A program made the translations under genes and the position numbers. DNA of 64,000 nt from Biomphalaria glabrata (taxonomy: Eukaryota > Mollusca > Gastropoda > Planorbidae). Location of the stretch: NCBI RefSeq assembly GCF_947242115.1, contig NC_074716.1:41556639-41620638 (forward strand), read 5' to 3'. Shown piece after piece: positions 34,010 through 45,733 of this stretch. The number at the start of each line of letters is the position of its first letter. Position 1 is the first letter of the stretch. The notes beneath the pieces are model-generated. The model ran no database searches. It had not been told where the DNA came from and saw only the letters and a list, made by a program, of their open reading frames with translations.

Positions 34010-34865
34010 AATACCTTTAAAGACCTTAAATACCTTACAATACCTGGCTTAAAATACCTTACAATACCTTACATCACCTGGCTTACAATACCTTACAATA
34101 CCTTACATTACCTGGCTTACAATATCTTACAATAAACATCACATGGCTTTCAATACCTTACAATACCTTACATCACCTGGCTTACAATACCTTACATCAC
34201 CTGGGTTACAATACCTTACAATACCTTACATTACCTGGCTTACAATACCTTACAATACCTTACATCACCTGGCTTTCAATACCTTACAATACCTTACATC
34301 ACCTGGCTTACAATACCTTACATCACCTGGGTTACAATACCTTACAATACCTTACATTACCTGGCTTACAATACCTTACAATACCTTACATCACCTGGCT
34401 TTCAATACCTTACAATACCTTACATCACCTGGCTTACAATACCTTACAATACCTTACATCACCTGGGTTACAATACCTTACAATACCTTACATTACCTGG
34501 CTTACAATACCTTACAATACCTTACATCACCTGGCTTTCAATACCTTACAATACCTTACATCACCTGGCTTACAATACCTTACAATACCTTACATCACCT
34601 GGGTTACAATACCTTACAATACCTTACATTACCTACCTTACAATACCTTACATCACCTGGCTTACAATACCTTACAATACCCTACAATACCTTTGTAATG
34701 ACTCAATAGTAATACGCGTAGAAGTTGGGTTTAATTGGGTATTTCCTTAGTGACGAAGAAAACTAGACAATTACAAACCACCAGCACCTTACATTACTTT
34801 ATAATACCTTACATTACCATACAATGCCTTACAATACCTTACACTACTTTACAACACCTTACCTT
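34010..34865. repeat. Higher-order AATACCTTAC minisatellite
   Basis: Short units of 10-12 bp (aataccttac, catcacctggct) are organised into blocks of about 126-136 bp that begin ctttcaatacctt (about 34147, 34271, 34397 and 34533). Looser copies run on to about 34865. The array is open in one frame for 188 codons (34143-34709) purely because the repeat lacks stops. Confidence 0.93.
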
Positions 34866-35400
34866 TTACTTTTGGCATTCTTTCAAAGTCTGCTATTTTG
34901 TACTAAATATCTCCTTGTCTTTGACAGAAAAACTAAAGCGCCTTTAAGGTTGCAAGAAAATCTAACTGCGATGATCATACTACATCGTTAAATGACTTCC
35001 CATCCTGTACATCATCACCATCCAACAAGATGTCACGTCAACGGAATGAGTTCAAACACTTGATTTTCGATCGTTGATTAGCTGCGTGATCCAATCGTTA
35101 CATCACTATACTTGAGTCACGTGAAGGCTAGCGACTTGTCATCAATATTTAGTCAGTTCCCAACTTCAGGGTTAGCCGAGGCACGCGCGAGTGACTGCGA
35201 CCATTAGAGTACCATGTCTCTTTATGTTGGTAGATCGATCTTTTTTTTTATTATTGTCCTGGGAGACGAAGGCAGTGAGCAATCTCTTCCTCTGAAACAA
35301 ATAAATAAACTGGGTAAAAATCACATCGCGATTTTGTTTTCTTTTTTTAAACGTTATTTATTCGGTTTATTTTATGACATGTTTGGGATGTCCCTTTATA

Positions 35401-35745
35401 ATTGAAGATTAGTACATTTTACTATTGAAGATTAGTACATTTTACTATTGAAGATTAGTACATTTTACTATTGAAGATAAGTACATTTTAATATTGAAGA
35501 TTAGTACATTTTGCTATTGAAGGTTAGTACATTTTACTCTTGAAAATTAGTACATTTTACTATTGAAGATTAGTACATTTTACTATTGAAGATTAGTACA
35601 TTTTGCTATTGAAGATTAGTACATTTTGCTATTGAAGGTTAGTATATTTTACTCTTGAAAATTAGTACATTTTGCTATTGAAGGTTAGTACATTTTACTA
35701 TTGAAAATTAGTACATTTTGCTACTGAAGGTTAGTACATTTTAAC
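35401..35745. repeat. 24-bp tandem minisatellite, about 14 copies
   Basis: Unit ttgaagattagtacattttactat with scattered variants (aaaatt, ggtt, tgct). Confidence 0.96.
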
Positions 35746-35845
35746 CCAAACGTCCAGTGGGATGGTGGAGGATAGCTATGGACAGGGTTCTAACCCAGGA
35801 CCTTCAAGACGACAGTCCAGAGCGCATACAGTCGCGTGAAGTTTT
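35746..35845 (-). mobile_element. SINE with tggtcgtgcgg-type head, partial
   Basis: gggttctaacccagga (reversed B box) followed by gacagtccagagcgcat, as in the SINE at 2490-2625. Confidence 0.45.
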
Positions 35846-36299
35846 CTTTCTTGTCTAATAGTGGACTTTTGAGGTACTAGTTAGCATTGGGGTGATTGGT
35901 TATCAGGAATATTGTGTGTGTTTTACGTCAGGCTTAGTTTCCTGTAGTGTCCTCGTAGCAGAGAGGGCTGTAGATTCTTTCTGCGCTACAGTTTTCACTG
36001 TCTCCCCGTGTTAATGATACGTAAGTTCAAAAATGCATTAATCAGGTTGATATTTCGGTACGTATGTCCTTTACTGAAGGTTCTGTGATATAGGGGCCTG
36101 GCTAGTTATTCTTTGCTTCAGGGTGTTGGGCTTGGGGCTACAATGAAGTGTGTGGTTTTAAGTTCGCCCTTAGAGACGTAATTGACCCTTGCATCTCCGT
36201 GTCGTACTTAGTATTTGGAGTTAATTAATTATGCATTCACTTATTAACAATTGATAAGTACATATTCTGTATATCTGGCAACCTAGTAGTGTCTATGGG

Positions 36300-36812
36300 G
36301 GTAGTTAACGCAATATTATGAAAAAAAAAAACTACTTATTAATTATGGTTCTAAATTATGTCTCACTTAGATGCATATTAAATAGATTTTTTTCTCTTTA
36401 AAAATAAAAGTGAACATCTTTTTGCAAATGTAATATTTAGTATGACAGAAATTACTTAACTTAACAATATATTTGTAAAAAAATAATTTATGTTGTCAAA
36501 ACATCTAAAATCGTTTGCATAAATATGTTCTAAAATATGGTAAATAGTAATCTCCTTTACTAAATAGCCCCCCATGTTTGTTACTATTAATAGTGAATAG
36601 TTGTAAGAATTGTGTATTTTGAAAATTACATTTTTCGTTTTTAGAAAAGAAAAAGTAGTCGTTGCATTCGAACTTTCAAAGATCTAAAGTATCATGATGA
36701 CGTAATTTCAATATCTCTTCTCGTTACGAGATCTAAACGATACGGACGGACGGACAGGAAGACCACAAAAAAACTAATAGCGTCTGTTCTCCTTTCGGGG
36801 GCCGCTAAAAAA
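36300..36812 (-). mobile_element. Family F element, near full length
   Basis: The reverse complement starts ttttttagcggcccccgaaagg and follows the same landmarks as 24643-25118 through ttgcgttaact. The two full-length copies define the element's approximate ends. Confidence 0.8.
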
Positions 36813-36831
36813 CTGGTGGTATTTATGTATT

Positions 36832-37380
36832 ATGGTAATCTCGTGTAGATGGTCAGAAAGAAAGACCTTTTATTCTTCTGTTAACCCTCAAACTAACATT
36901 ATACCTAACTCGATCCAACAACTGGCCGTCTATCTTAATCTAAATCTAAACGTTAGCCTGATCTATATAAATAAATGCCATGACAAACCAAAGTTTATCG
37001 CTGAAAACAAAACATTATTTAAAAAGCCAATTAAAAAGTTTACATCACCACCACTGAAACAAAAGGATATTCTTTCCTAGGAACTTTCCTGGGAACTGTA
37101 TAAATGAACCGCTATTGTATTTTATGATACTTTCTGAGTGGCATTGAAACAGTTGCATAGTCTAAAGATCTAGTTCCAAAAGCACTTTCCTATTTACTTT
37201 CAGACAATAACTCCCTAGTGCTGGCAGCGTTGTTAATGAACGAAACATTTAGACCAACACTAAAGGACATTGTTATGAGCGACTTCCTGATCAATGTAAA
37301 TGGCTTTATGTTTGAATTACAGTTTTTATAGAGACTTTATTGTATTTGTTTGTTGAAATATTGGTATGAGCATTTGATTG
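36832..37380. other. Unidentified; one 82-codon open frame
   Basis: An open frame (36832-37080, +) has an Asn/Lys-rich, AT-driven composition (YLNLNLNVS, FIAENKTLFKKPIKK). No splice context or homologue is recognised. Probably not a gene. Confidence 0.2.
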
Positions 37381-37411
37381 TAAAATATGGATTGTACATT
37401 TACTAAAGAAG

Positions 37412-37494
37412 CAACACACACACACGCACACATATACACTCATGTATGTATGTATATATGAGTCCGTATATATATATATATATATATATATATA
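37412..37494. repeat. (CA)n and (TA)n microsatellites
   Basis: acacacacacac at 37412-37430 and (ta)n at 37468-37492. Confidence 0.9.
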
Positions 37495-37607
37495 CTGTAC
37501 ATTTAAATGAAAATCGAAATGTAGGTTTCCATTTACTAGAACCAGTTATCCCGGAAACATCAAGTCTCCCTAGCAGTTGCGTAAATACAAGCGAACTAAC
37601 CTCTAGG

Positions 37608-37735
37608 CCACTGTCTCCCAAACTATGTACCGCGGAGCCCTGAATAGGTCTTCCACAAATTAACTGGAATAATTAACTAGTAGGCCACCACCTAAATAAA
37701 TTTCTAAAAAAATATTCAAGGTGTTCAGCTAAATC
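37608..37735 (-). mobile_element. Reversed relative of the 190-bp hAT MITE
   Basis: cactgtctcccaaactatg, ggaataattaactagtagg and ggtgttcag match the reverse complement of 28699-28888. Immediately to the right, cagtggttcccaaagtttgg (37736) is the start of another CAGTGGTTCCC hAT end. Confidence 0.65.
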
Positions 37736-38669
37736 AGTGGTTCCCAAAGTTTGGAATGTTGTAGATCCCTTGAAATGTTTTCTGGTTTTCGGTAGATCCC
37801 CTGGTTTAACTTATATTGCATTTCAACAAATTCATCAACATTTTTTAAAAGCTGATCTTCAACTGTAGTTAATCGAAGAGTGAAAAAGTGATTTAAAACT
37901 ACATTACAAGTTCTAATGATTGATGTATACACACATTGTGGTCGTACTTTTAGAGAACAATTTTAACAATGCTATCTATGTGAAGTTCAGGTTGATAAAG
38001 TGGCAGTATATGTACATAAACTTTGAAATGTTATGGTTCGTTTTGTTAACCTGCAACTTATCAGACCAGATATCACCTAACTATTTCAATGTCAAACTTT
38101 ATTATTGTTATCAGTTTGTGTTGTCATTCTAAGTTATTGACACTTTGCTACTCGGCTTTATTGCCAATCATCTCCCTTGAGTGGTTTCTATTTATAACCA
38201 GCTGGCTCACATTTACCTGCGTTTAGTTATCTATATATTAAAAATTGGTTTAAAGACCTTGTAACATTTCCACGGCGAGATATCGATATTCACTACCTCA
38301 ACAATGTCCCATAATCCCATTCCGATTAGTTTATAAGAGTTTTTTTTTCGCGCCTTTAGAACCTATAGAGAACTGTTATCTTTTAAAGTGACCTTTTATT
38401 CATTGATTTCATTAAAGCATTGTTCAGAGGTCAATGCAAGTGACCTAACAACATAATTATTGTTTAGTTCAATCCTTAAAACAAGTCAAACAGAAATATA
38501 CTTTAAAAAAACAACAAAGCTTATGTTAGGCGTAGTTGTAGCAATTAGTTTTGATCAGTCACGCAATTGATTTTGTAATAGGTCTAGTCTAGTCTAACAA
38601 TAATAAATCTGTGCGATTACAAATATTTTTATTAATTCTTTTTGTTTAGCGCTATTTCATACTTTTAGC

Positions 38670-39777
38670 CAGGGCAGGTCCTACAGATTGCGGGTCCCTA
38701 TGCGAAACGGATTACGCGGGGCCCATTCTGGGTTGTTGTCACAACGTGTGTTGTGGTGCCGGGGATTTCACTTGAATTAGAATAGTTGAATAAATGACGA
38801 TCTAGGATTCACAATAAAAGATTCTTTGTTAAAACACAACTCTGGAACTTTATTTAAATATAAAACGTAAGTACAGCTTATGTACAAGTTACAGATCAAC
38901 AAGCACAAGTAATATTACAAAGGCTTTAAATCAGAGCTCTTAGAAAACGTGACTGTCTACTAGGAAATTCTTTCATCGACTGGCGTTCTTTCTCTTTCGT
39001 CAATTCTCTGGCGCTAACTCTTTTAAAAAAAATGCCTTTACTTATTTTCAAATCAACCAATAGATTTGCAACATTGTAATTACGTCTCGGGTAAAACCTG
39101 AGGCGCTGTCAAGGATCTAGATTTGTGGGGTAATTCCTGAGGCTCAGTCAAGGGTTTATATTTCTATTTACACACAAGCTTTTAAATGTGAAATATACAA
39201 ATAAATCTGTAATGGCATCTGTGACAGTTGTGATAAGGATAATAAGAGAAAATTAAGATTTTGTATTAAAAAATAAATTCGTCTTTGCATTTTATTCATT
39301 CTTTACTAAATACAAAATCACTGTCAAATTAACTTTACGAGCCATCTGCAGTAGATGATAGTTTTCCAACAAAAAGCCGATAAACATTCAGATCTGCCTT
39401 TTAGATTTACTATCGACTAGCAAAATATCATTTTTTTTAAGAGGACGAGATAGATTTAGATCTATATTTGTATGCCAGTGACTATAAAAGTAAATTAAGA
39501 GGTTTTTTTAATCGCGAGTAGCATTGGCGTTGTCCATGTTGAATGGCTACCCGAAATAATAATTGTGTCTCTTTTTAAAGAGATTTGCATCAGTTTTCAG
39601 AAGATTTGAATAATTTCAGGATATTTTCATGACTTTTTCGTATATTTTACAATTTTAGGAGAATTCCAGGAAACCGTTTATAATAAGTTGAAATGGCTTC
39701 ATTCAATTATTTACACATAGAGTTCGCGCGGGGCCTATGAAAGTGGCATAGGTTGCAGTGGCCTAAGACCGGCCCTA
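38670..39777 (-). mobile_element. hAT transposon copy interrupted by a solo LTR
   Basis: The left end is cagggcaggtcctaca; the right end ggcctaagaccggccct pairs with it. A perfect 8-bp duplication, cttttagc, occurs at 38662-38669 and 39778-39785. It belongs to the same family as 1682-2370 but in reverse: shared stretches include tttcgcggggcc/ggattacgcgggg, tttgcattttattcattcttta and cataggttgcagtggcc. The remnant transposase end is more decayed than in the other copy. Confidence 0.92.
38737..39226. mobile_element. Solo LTR of an LTR retrotransposon, inserted in a hAT
   Basis: A 490-bp block with ends TGTCACA...TGTGACA (perfect 7-bp inverted termini, TG..CA) is flanked on both sides by the 5-bp duplication gttgt. 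The hAT sequence resumes on each side in register with the copy at 1682-2370. It has TATA-like (aatataaaa) and AATAAA motifs. No internal region is present, so it is a recombined fossil. The superfamily is not certain; the 5-bp duplication fits Ty3/gypsy. Confidence 0.88.
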
Positions 39778-39818
39778 CTTTTAGCTTTCTCAATACGTTA
39801 AGATTGTTGTTATAACTC

Positions 39819-40287
39819 TGGTGATGATGCCGATAAAGGTAGTTGTGTGTCTGACACAAATCGTCACAGGCCAGCGCTAGACGAGCGGTCAACGTGACGA
39901 GTTGTGACGGTCAACCGAGACAAGCGAAGTTTCAAGAAAAATCTGAAGTGAGTAATACTCTGGCCAGTCACGTCATATACAGTCAGGTGACTACCTAGAC
40001 ATGTCAAGCGATGTTCCGTACGGTTCTATAAGGTCATCGGAGAGTGGAGGTATCAGAGTCGAGTCAGTCACAACTTGCTGATCAACGATTCAGTATGGTT
40101 CGACATAGTGCAACAAGGTACACAGAAGCCAGTAGAGTTCTTACAACAACAGTACAGAGTTGATACGGCTGTTCAGATATCCACGGCAGAACATTTGTAC
40201 AGTCAGTTTTACGTGTTGCCAATTGTACTGTATTAGCTGGTCATTTATTGGACATTAAAGTTTTACGTTATTAGGAGACACGAGTTG
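39819..40287 (+). mobile_element. LTR-like remnant
   Basis: Shares landmarks with 49430-49875 in reverse: cagcgc.(a/g)gacgagcggtcaac next to (gt)cac(g)..gtgac. Ends near acacgagttgtca after a cattaaagttttacg region. No flanking duplication could be fixed, so limits are approximate. Treated as an old solo LTR fossil. Confidence 0.4.
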
Positions 40288-40689
40288 TCACGTTTTTTGA
40301 GTTGGTAGCCTGTGGAGCAGCTTGCAGAAAGCCTGAATAGTGGAGAGTCGTTTAAATGTTATCACTTCTCTGGACTAGATCATAGATGGGAAAGAGGTGG
40401 GGAATCTGGGTGAATATTACCGTGATCGCTTTTGAAATGAATTAATATATAAAAGTTGAACGAAGTTAATACATGAACCACTAATCCAGAGAAGTGCTTA
40501 TGCAAATAGAAGGTTACATAGTTATCGATTGTTTGTTTCAGACTCTAAGCAAAGTATAAAGGGAGACTAATTAAACTTATACCACCACATCAGTCACGTA
40601 CAATTTTTTTCCTTGTTCGATACCAAACAAAATAATGAATTACCAATAGCTAATTAGCTTATCTTTTTCCCTTGATTCTTGTTTTGTCA

Positions 40690-40810
40690 GGTAAAAATAA
40701 TAAGTGTGCAAAAATTTCAACTTGATCCGAGATTGGGTGTGAGAGAAATAAAATGTACAAACTTTTTACCAGACAGACAGATAGAGTTGATATAAGCTTT
40801 GTAATAAGCT
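40690..40810 (+). mobile_element. Family E repeat, good copy
   Basis: aaaatttcaacttgatccga, gattgggtgtgagagaaat, ttaccagacagacagatag and gttgatataagctttgtaat. It directly precedes the SINE at 40862. Confidence 0.7.
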
Positions 40811-40861
40811 TTGTGCTACAGATGTGGGCCTATCAGAAAATAGTTGTCTTAAAAACCATAA

Positions 40862-41050
40862 CTGATCTGCCTGGTCGTGCGGCTTGCACGCTGGACTGTC
40901 GTTCAGATTTATCGATGGTCCCGGGTTCAAACCCTGCCCGCTCCACCCCACATCATTCTGCGGGAGGTTTGGACTAGGAAGTAATTATCTTCAGCTCTGA
41001 AGGAACATCCGAAACATGTAAAACATTTTTTTACAAACATCTTTAGATCT
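40862..41050 (+). mobile_element. tRNA-derived SINE (tggtcgtgcgg head)
   Basis: The head gcctggtcgtgcggcttgca and the B box gggttcaaaccc at about 40922-40934 give tRNA-like spacing. The body is followed by tctgaaggaacatccgaaac and a T-rich end. It is not a functional tRNA gene because the cloverleaf does not close beyond the promoter boxes. Confidence 0.75.
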
Positions 41051-41145
41051 ATGTACAAGATTACCCAATTGTAAACTAACTCTCCTTACTTGTCCCTAAA
41101 TGTTTACATCAAAGTTTCTGTGGTTGTTAAAAGAGTTTATCATGC

Positions 41146-41326
41146 CAGTGGCGTAGCTATGAATTTGCCATCGTTTGGGGGCCCCGGGGGCTTGAACTCT
41201 TTAGGCGCCCCTGTATTTTGCGAAATATTTATTATTAAATGTAAAAATACTCATTAGCCCCCCCCCCCCTCAAGTAGGGGATTTTTCAATTCTCCCCCTC
41301 CATCCCCCAACCTAGCTACGCCTCTA
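41146..41326. mobile_element. hAT MITE, 181 bp
   Basis: Ends cagtggcgtagctatg / cctagctacgcctcta are inverted repeats, with a perfect 8-bp duplication, tatcatgc, at 41138-41145 and 41327-41334. The interior holds inverted G- and C-rich runs (ttgggggccccggggg / ccccccccctcaag). Confidence 0.93.
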
Positions 41327-41709
41327 TATCATGCTTACAGTTGTTACAATATTTCTCTATGACAGTCTCTATGTCAAGATGACACTAAGTTGCCTCAGTT
41401 ACCGACATAGATCGAGTGTCTTGAGGTCACGTCTGCTGCCATTTTTACACTAACTATGAAAGGAAATACAAATAGATATCGGTCAGATAATGGATGGGTC
41501 AGGGACAACTAATAAACCCAGATTTTCAATAAATGTTTCAGATAACTGTGTCTAGGGTTTTTCCGAGATTATACCATAACGATGTTTTTATAGGAAAGAC
41601 ATTTTTTGTATGCCAAAATCCCATAAGATACTTGAAACGAATTCGTATCATATAGACGTAACTTTACAAGAAAAGATAATACGTCCTTCGCATGTGTCAA
41701 CTAGTCATG

Positions 41710-42330
41710 TATGTTAATCAGTGACTTAAATTCTGCCAAGTCGTTGTTTTTTCCTGGCTGATTCAGGCAACACATTCCATGCTCTAACGGCAATAGGGAA
41801 GAAGGAACATTTATGAGCCAGCTAGGAAAACCAACGAATTTAAGTCATTGGTTAACATGCATGACTAGATGCATAACGCATAGGATGTAATCATCTTCTT
41901 TTTTAAAGTAACGTCTGTATTTTGTAAGATAAAAAGATAAGGAATTAGTCCTAGCATATGGAATAAGAAATGTGTCTTTATCTTTATATCTTTGTGTCTT
42001 TACGAGTATTTAATAATAGGTTTCGTTTTTGTATTTGTTAATTATGATTCACGTGTTATATAGATTATGTTTTGCATAATATTCACAGTCGATAACATTA
42101 CATCCAAAATCATCCGAAAATTCACCTATTCTAGCATATGGAACAAGGAATGTTCCTTTATCTTTATGTCTTGCTGAGTATTTTATTAGATTTTGTTTTT
42201 GTATTTGGAGATTATGATTCAGTGTTTTATGTATAATTACTACTTTACTTTTAAGTCTTCTATCCTGAAGGGTTTCTAAATTTTAGCGATTTTACTAAAG
42301 GTGTTATTCTAATCAAATGTGAATATTTGC
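41710..42330 (+). mobile_element. Family L repeats, three partial copies
   Basis: 41710-41820 has ctggctgattcaggcaac; 41930-42060 and 42110-42330 both have tagcatatggaa.aa.gaatgt, ctttatcttta and agattatgattca. The last two are successive copies of the same 3' part. Confidence 0.65.
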
Positions 42331-42344
42331 TTGTTAAGAGATTC

Positions 42345-42420
42345 AAGGCAAAGGACAGAGAGGAATGGAGAAATACGGTAAACAGATTTATATTATCCCA
42401 ACGTTTCAACAGACTAAAGT
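42345..42420 (+). mobile_element. LINE 3' end fragment (family C)
   Basis: ggcaaaggacagagaggaat, ggagaaatacggtaaacag and caacagactaaag, the last 75 bp of the LINE seen at 18345-18560. Confidence 0.6.
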
Positions 42421-42732
42421 AAAGTGTTTAAAGTACGTTTCAGATTAAGCATTGGGGCTTATCATCATCTGGCCCTTGTCTTTCATTGTAGGGGTGCTCT
42501 GACATTTATAGTGACAAAATCTCGCCATTTTCCCAGACCAGCAGCTGTAGGTTATCAAGAGAGAGGCTGTTGTCGTTGACTTGTAGCACCAAACTGCTGG
42601 TAGACAACTAAACCACTGTAGGTTTACTATATTTTAGCTATAAAACTTCAAATAACTTGAATAACTTCTTTATGATAATATTATATAAAAAAAATCAAGT
42701 TATTAATATGAGATCAAATAAATGTAGTAGAC

Positions 42733-44017
42733 CAGAGGTGGGCAAATTACGACCGCGGGCCACATGCGGCCCTCCGAAATGTTTTTTGCGGCCCGCGAAA
42801 CAATAAATAAATCGTGCCCACATATTACACATATAAAAATGCTAATATATTAAAATAAATAATTGTAAATATCTATAACAATTATTGAACATTTTGATTC
42901 TTATCACTTATAATGAAGAGGCTAAAGAAACATTGTCTCCAAAAGTCCTTCTATAAAGTATGAAGCAAACGAAGATTTTATTTAATAGCAATATTTCGAT
43001 AAATTCAGTAAAAGATATAAGACCAGGCCAGTATTTATTCAATGCTATGAAGAACTGTGTTGAAAGTGTTGGGTTGGCTGTACAAGATGGCAAGAGTAAC
43101 AATTGATGGAGCTTTGACTGAGAAAAACATAATTTGGGAAACATATAATCCGTATTTCATTTACGCAATGGGAAGAAATTGTAAGGTTCGGTGATGGACA
43201 TATTTCTAATGAAGAGTTGAAGTCAGACTTCGTGTTTATGATCGGAACCATTGCAATTTGTTGTTTGCACATGAAATGCACATGCATCTTAAATATTTTC
43301 AAACAAAGCTATTCCATTTCTTGAGGCCAGCAAGAGAAATAAAGGCTTTATCATTTACCTTAGCTGAAAGGTGAAATTATTTCAAGTGAAATGGTTGAAA
43401 AGTACAAGACTTAGGCCTATCTGGATTCGTTGATTGTGGAATTTTAAAGCAAATTTTAAAACGTCAAGAACTTAAAACCAGTTTTCAATAGCCTCAGCTC
43501 ACAATTTAGTGCCGAAGCTGATTCAGCTCCAGATGACATACCTCCAAGCAAATAATGACCTGAAAGAGAAGTTCCACTCAGTTCTTTCGCGGGAGTTTCA
43601 TGGGTGCCAGAAGCTGTATATCCAAACTTTAAGAAACTTAAACTTTCACATTTTATGGAACCACATTCGTCTTTGAACAAGCTTTTCTTTTTGTTTGAAA
43701 ATTATCAAGTATTAGAACAGGTCGATGCTTATTGTAGTTAATTTGACAGTAGTCTCAAGACAAACAACAGCTAGTAAGCTAGTTCCATGGTTCCGGAACA
43801 TTATGCACGAGAGTAAACAGTTATACACTTCATACATTCTTGTTGAAATATTGGATGTAAATGGACAATGGCAAAATTAAACAAAAATTAGTTCAAGAAA
43901 TTGCTAACTCTTGTTTTAATTCCTAATATATATATACATTTATATATATATATGCTGCCCGCCTAGTCCCAAAATTTTATTAATGCGGCCCTCGATTGAA
44001 AAAGTTGCCCACCCCTG
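42733..44017 (+). mobile_element. hAT transposon with decayed transposase, 1.3 kb
   Basis: The ends cagaggtgggcaaattacga and gttgcccacccctg form inverted repeats (CAGRGGTGGGCAA) followed by cgcgggccacatgcggccct / aatgcggccctcg. The duplication is tagtagac (42725-42732) / tagcagac (44018-44025), 7 of 8. These CAGGGGTGGGCAA ends are those of Charlie-like hATs. Inside, the plus strand keeps pieces of a transposase: around 43270 a HEMHMHLKYFQTKLF-like piece, and at 43527-43676 an open stretch with LQANNDLKEKFHSVLSREF. Several stops and frameshifts separate the pieces, so it is dead. Confidence 0.9.
43527..43676 (+). pseudogene. hAT transposase fragment
   Basis: A fifty-codon open stretch ending in TGA within the hAT. 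LQANNDLKEKFHSVLSREF resembles the L-Q-x-(D/N)-x-x-LK-x-KF block that precedes the C-terminal dimerisation domain of ZBED/GTF2IRD2-like hAT transposases. It is short and decayed; the match is by eye. Confidence 0.5.
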
Positions 44018-44025
44018 TAGCAGAC

Positions 44026-44680
44026 TATAGTAAAGATATTTCTTAACAAAATCTAACTCAATACAACGACTCAACCTTTCAGTCTCACATTCTGAAGTCG
44101 CCTGTCCTAACTAAGACCAAATGACGACAATGCCAACCTATGTTGCATCATTCACAACCATATCTTCCCACCTTCACCATAGAAACGAACAAACACGCCC
44201 CCCATAACAGGAATGTTTTACATTGTCCAGCCAGCTTTGGTTTGGGCGATCTGTTGGTGCTCCTTCCACGTCTGTTATGTAGACACAGAACTATTGGAAC
44301 TATCTTTTTTAAAAGCTATATTCAGGGTCTAGTATAAATTACAAAAAAACTCAAGGTTTTTTCTGGCAATGGAAGGCGGCCAGACTACAGCAGACATTCA
44401 TCACTACTTGAAGACTCAATAACCTTCTGACCTTGCGTTACGAGACAAAATCACATTACATTAGTTTATTATTGGAAAGTAAATCATCAATTGCGATTAA
44501 CTTTTAATATGATGTACATATGGCGGTCATCTTAGCGAGATTGTACATTTATGTCTTTTAACTCTTTCTCTATGTAATTATTTTCCACTTTCCGATGGAA
44601 TTATTTATTTCGCTCGTTAGTGTTTCACTATCCTGTTACGGAAACGCTTCAAAGACCTGCCTAGGTGCCAACTTGCCTTA
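44026..44680. other. No gene seen
   Basis: AT-rich sequence between a hAT and a LINE fragment. Confidence 0.4.
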
Positions 44681-44960
44681 GCTGACATAGAAGAGAGCAC
44701 CTGGTTGCATGCGGCATCCATCGGAACGAGACAGCTGCAGGTCACTCACAAAAGCCGGGGGATATACATTTGAGACCAAAAGAAAATTCGCTGTCGAGGA
44801 CAGACGCATACGTCGGAAAGAAAATCTAAATCGACCAACTGCGGACAATGGTTATGCTTGCCCTGGTTGTGGCAAAATATGTAGGTCACAGATGGGGCTC
44901 CGCAGCCACGGGAAATACTGCATTCCTCACTTATCTTCGGACTCAAAGACAAGTCTTATT
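44680..44960 (+). mobile_element. LINE ORF C-terminus with Cys/His finger (family D), best copy
   Basis: An open frame from 44709 encodes SLTKAGGYTFETKRKFAVED, then RRIRRKENLNRP, then a finger C-PG-C-GKICRSQMGLRSH-G-KYC. The C-x2-C-x12-H-x4-C spacing is that of the C-terminal zinc finger common to CR1/RTE-like LINE proteins in molluscs. Upstream codons (IEESTW) match 13960-14225. The frame then runs into A/T-rich tail sequence. Confidence 0.75.
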
Positions 44961-45472
44961 ATCCTGTTACAATTAAACTTCCAAAACTTTTTGTATGTAA
45001 TCAGGAAAGGTTATTTTAGGTATAAAATTGAAGGAAAATGCATGCACTTTTTATATAACAATAATTATAGTATATAAAAACAAAAAATACTATATGGTAT
45101 TTGCTTTCCGACACAGCTGGATCGTTAGTTAGAAGAGAAAGAGTTAAAATAAAATACGTTAAAATTCAACTATTAGATATTTTTGCTATTATTAGCTATT
45201 ATTTTTTGGTTGTCCGATATTTTTTTTTTATTAAGCGGACTTCTCTATTACCAACATTAACTATTTTTTTCTGGCTTATAAAATGTTTTATCTTAGAAGA
45301 GGCTAAAACAATAATAACCTAAATCATGTTAGACAAATTACACGTTTGAAAATTTCCTTGTTAGATTACGTCCCCTGTGTCAACACTTGAAAATGTGATT
45401 ATGTTGTATAGTTGACATTTCCTCGATTATTTTCTTTATCTTGAAGGATTGTTGAAAATGAACAAAAGAATA

Positions 45473-45512
45473 GATATATAATATAAATAAATAAATAAAT
45501 AAATATGTATGT
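45473..45512. repeat. (AATA)n microsatellite
   Basis: ataaataaataaataaataa. Confidence 0.85.
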
Positions 45513-45544
45513 ATAAAATCGGGGCACAAATTTTAGATTTGAAT

Positions 45545-45690
45545 AGCCTTTGCCAAAGACAAACGAAGACGTCAAAAAGAGCACGCCAAATGGACAAAGG
45601 TCTTAAGAATTGGGTAAAAATGCAAATAGCAACTGGGCTTAAGTAGTGACATGATATATTGAAAATATTCATTATTTACGGAACTGACCA
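45545..45690 (+). mobile_element. LINE fragment (family D), decayed
   Basis: gacaaacgaagacgtcaaaa, caaatagcaactgggctt and attatttacggaactg align with the finger region of 13960-14225. Confidence 0.5.
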
Positions 45691-45733
45691 CAATTTCATA
45701 TTAATGCTTATTTGTGAAACATAATTATGTGAT

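Noticed and set aside
34143-34709. 188-codon open frame, longest in the window
   Set aside because: It is the translation of the AATACCTTAC minisatellite; the unit lacks stops, so length is not evidence of coding.
39904-40287. Exactly bounded solo LTR (TGTGACGG...GTTGTCA)
   Set aside because: The flanking 5-mers (cgagt / cgttt) do not match, so the limits were left approximate.
40862-40945. Possible functional tRNA gene (A and B boxes present)
   Set aside because: The tRNA-like part continues into a repeated SINE body and similar copies occur nearby; the acceptor and anticodon stems do not pair properly.
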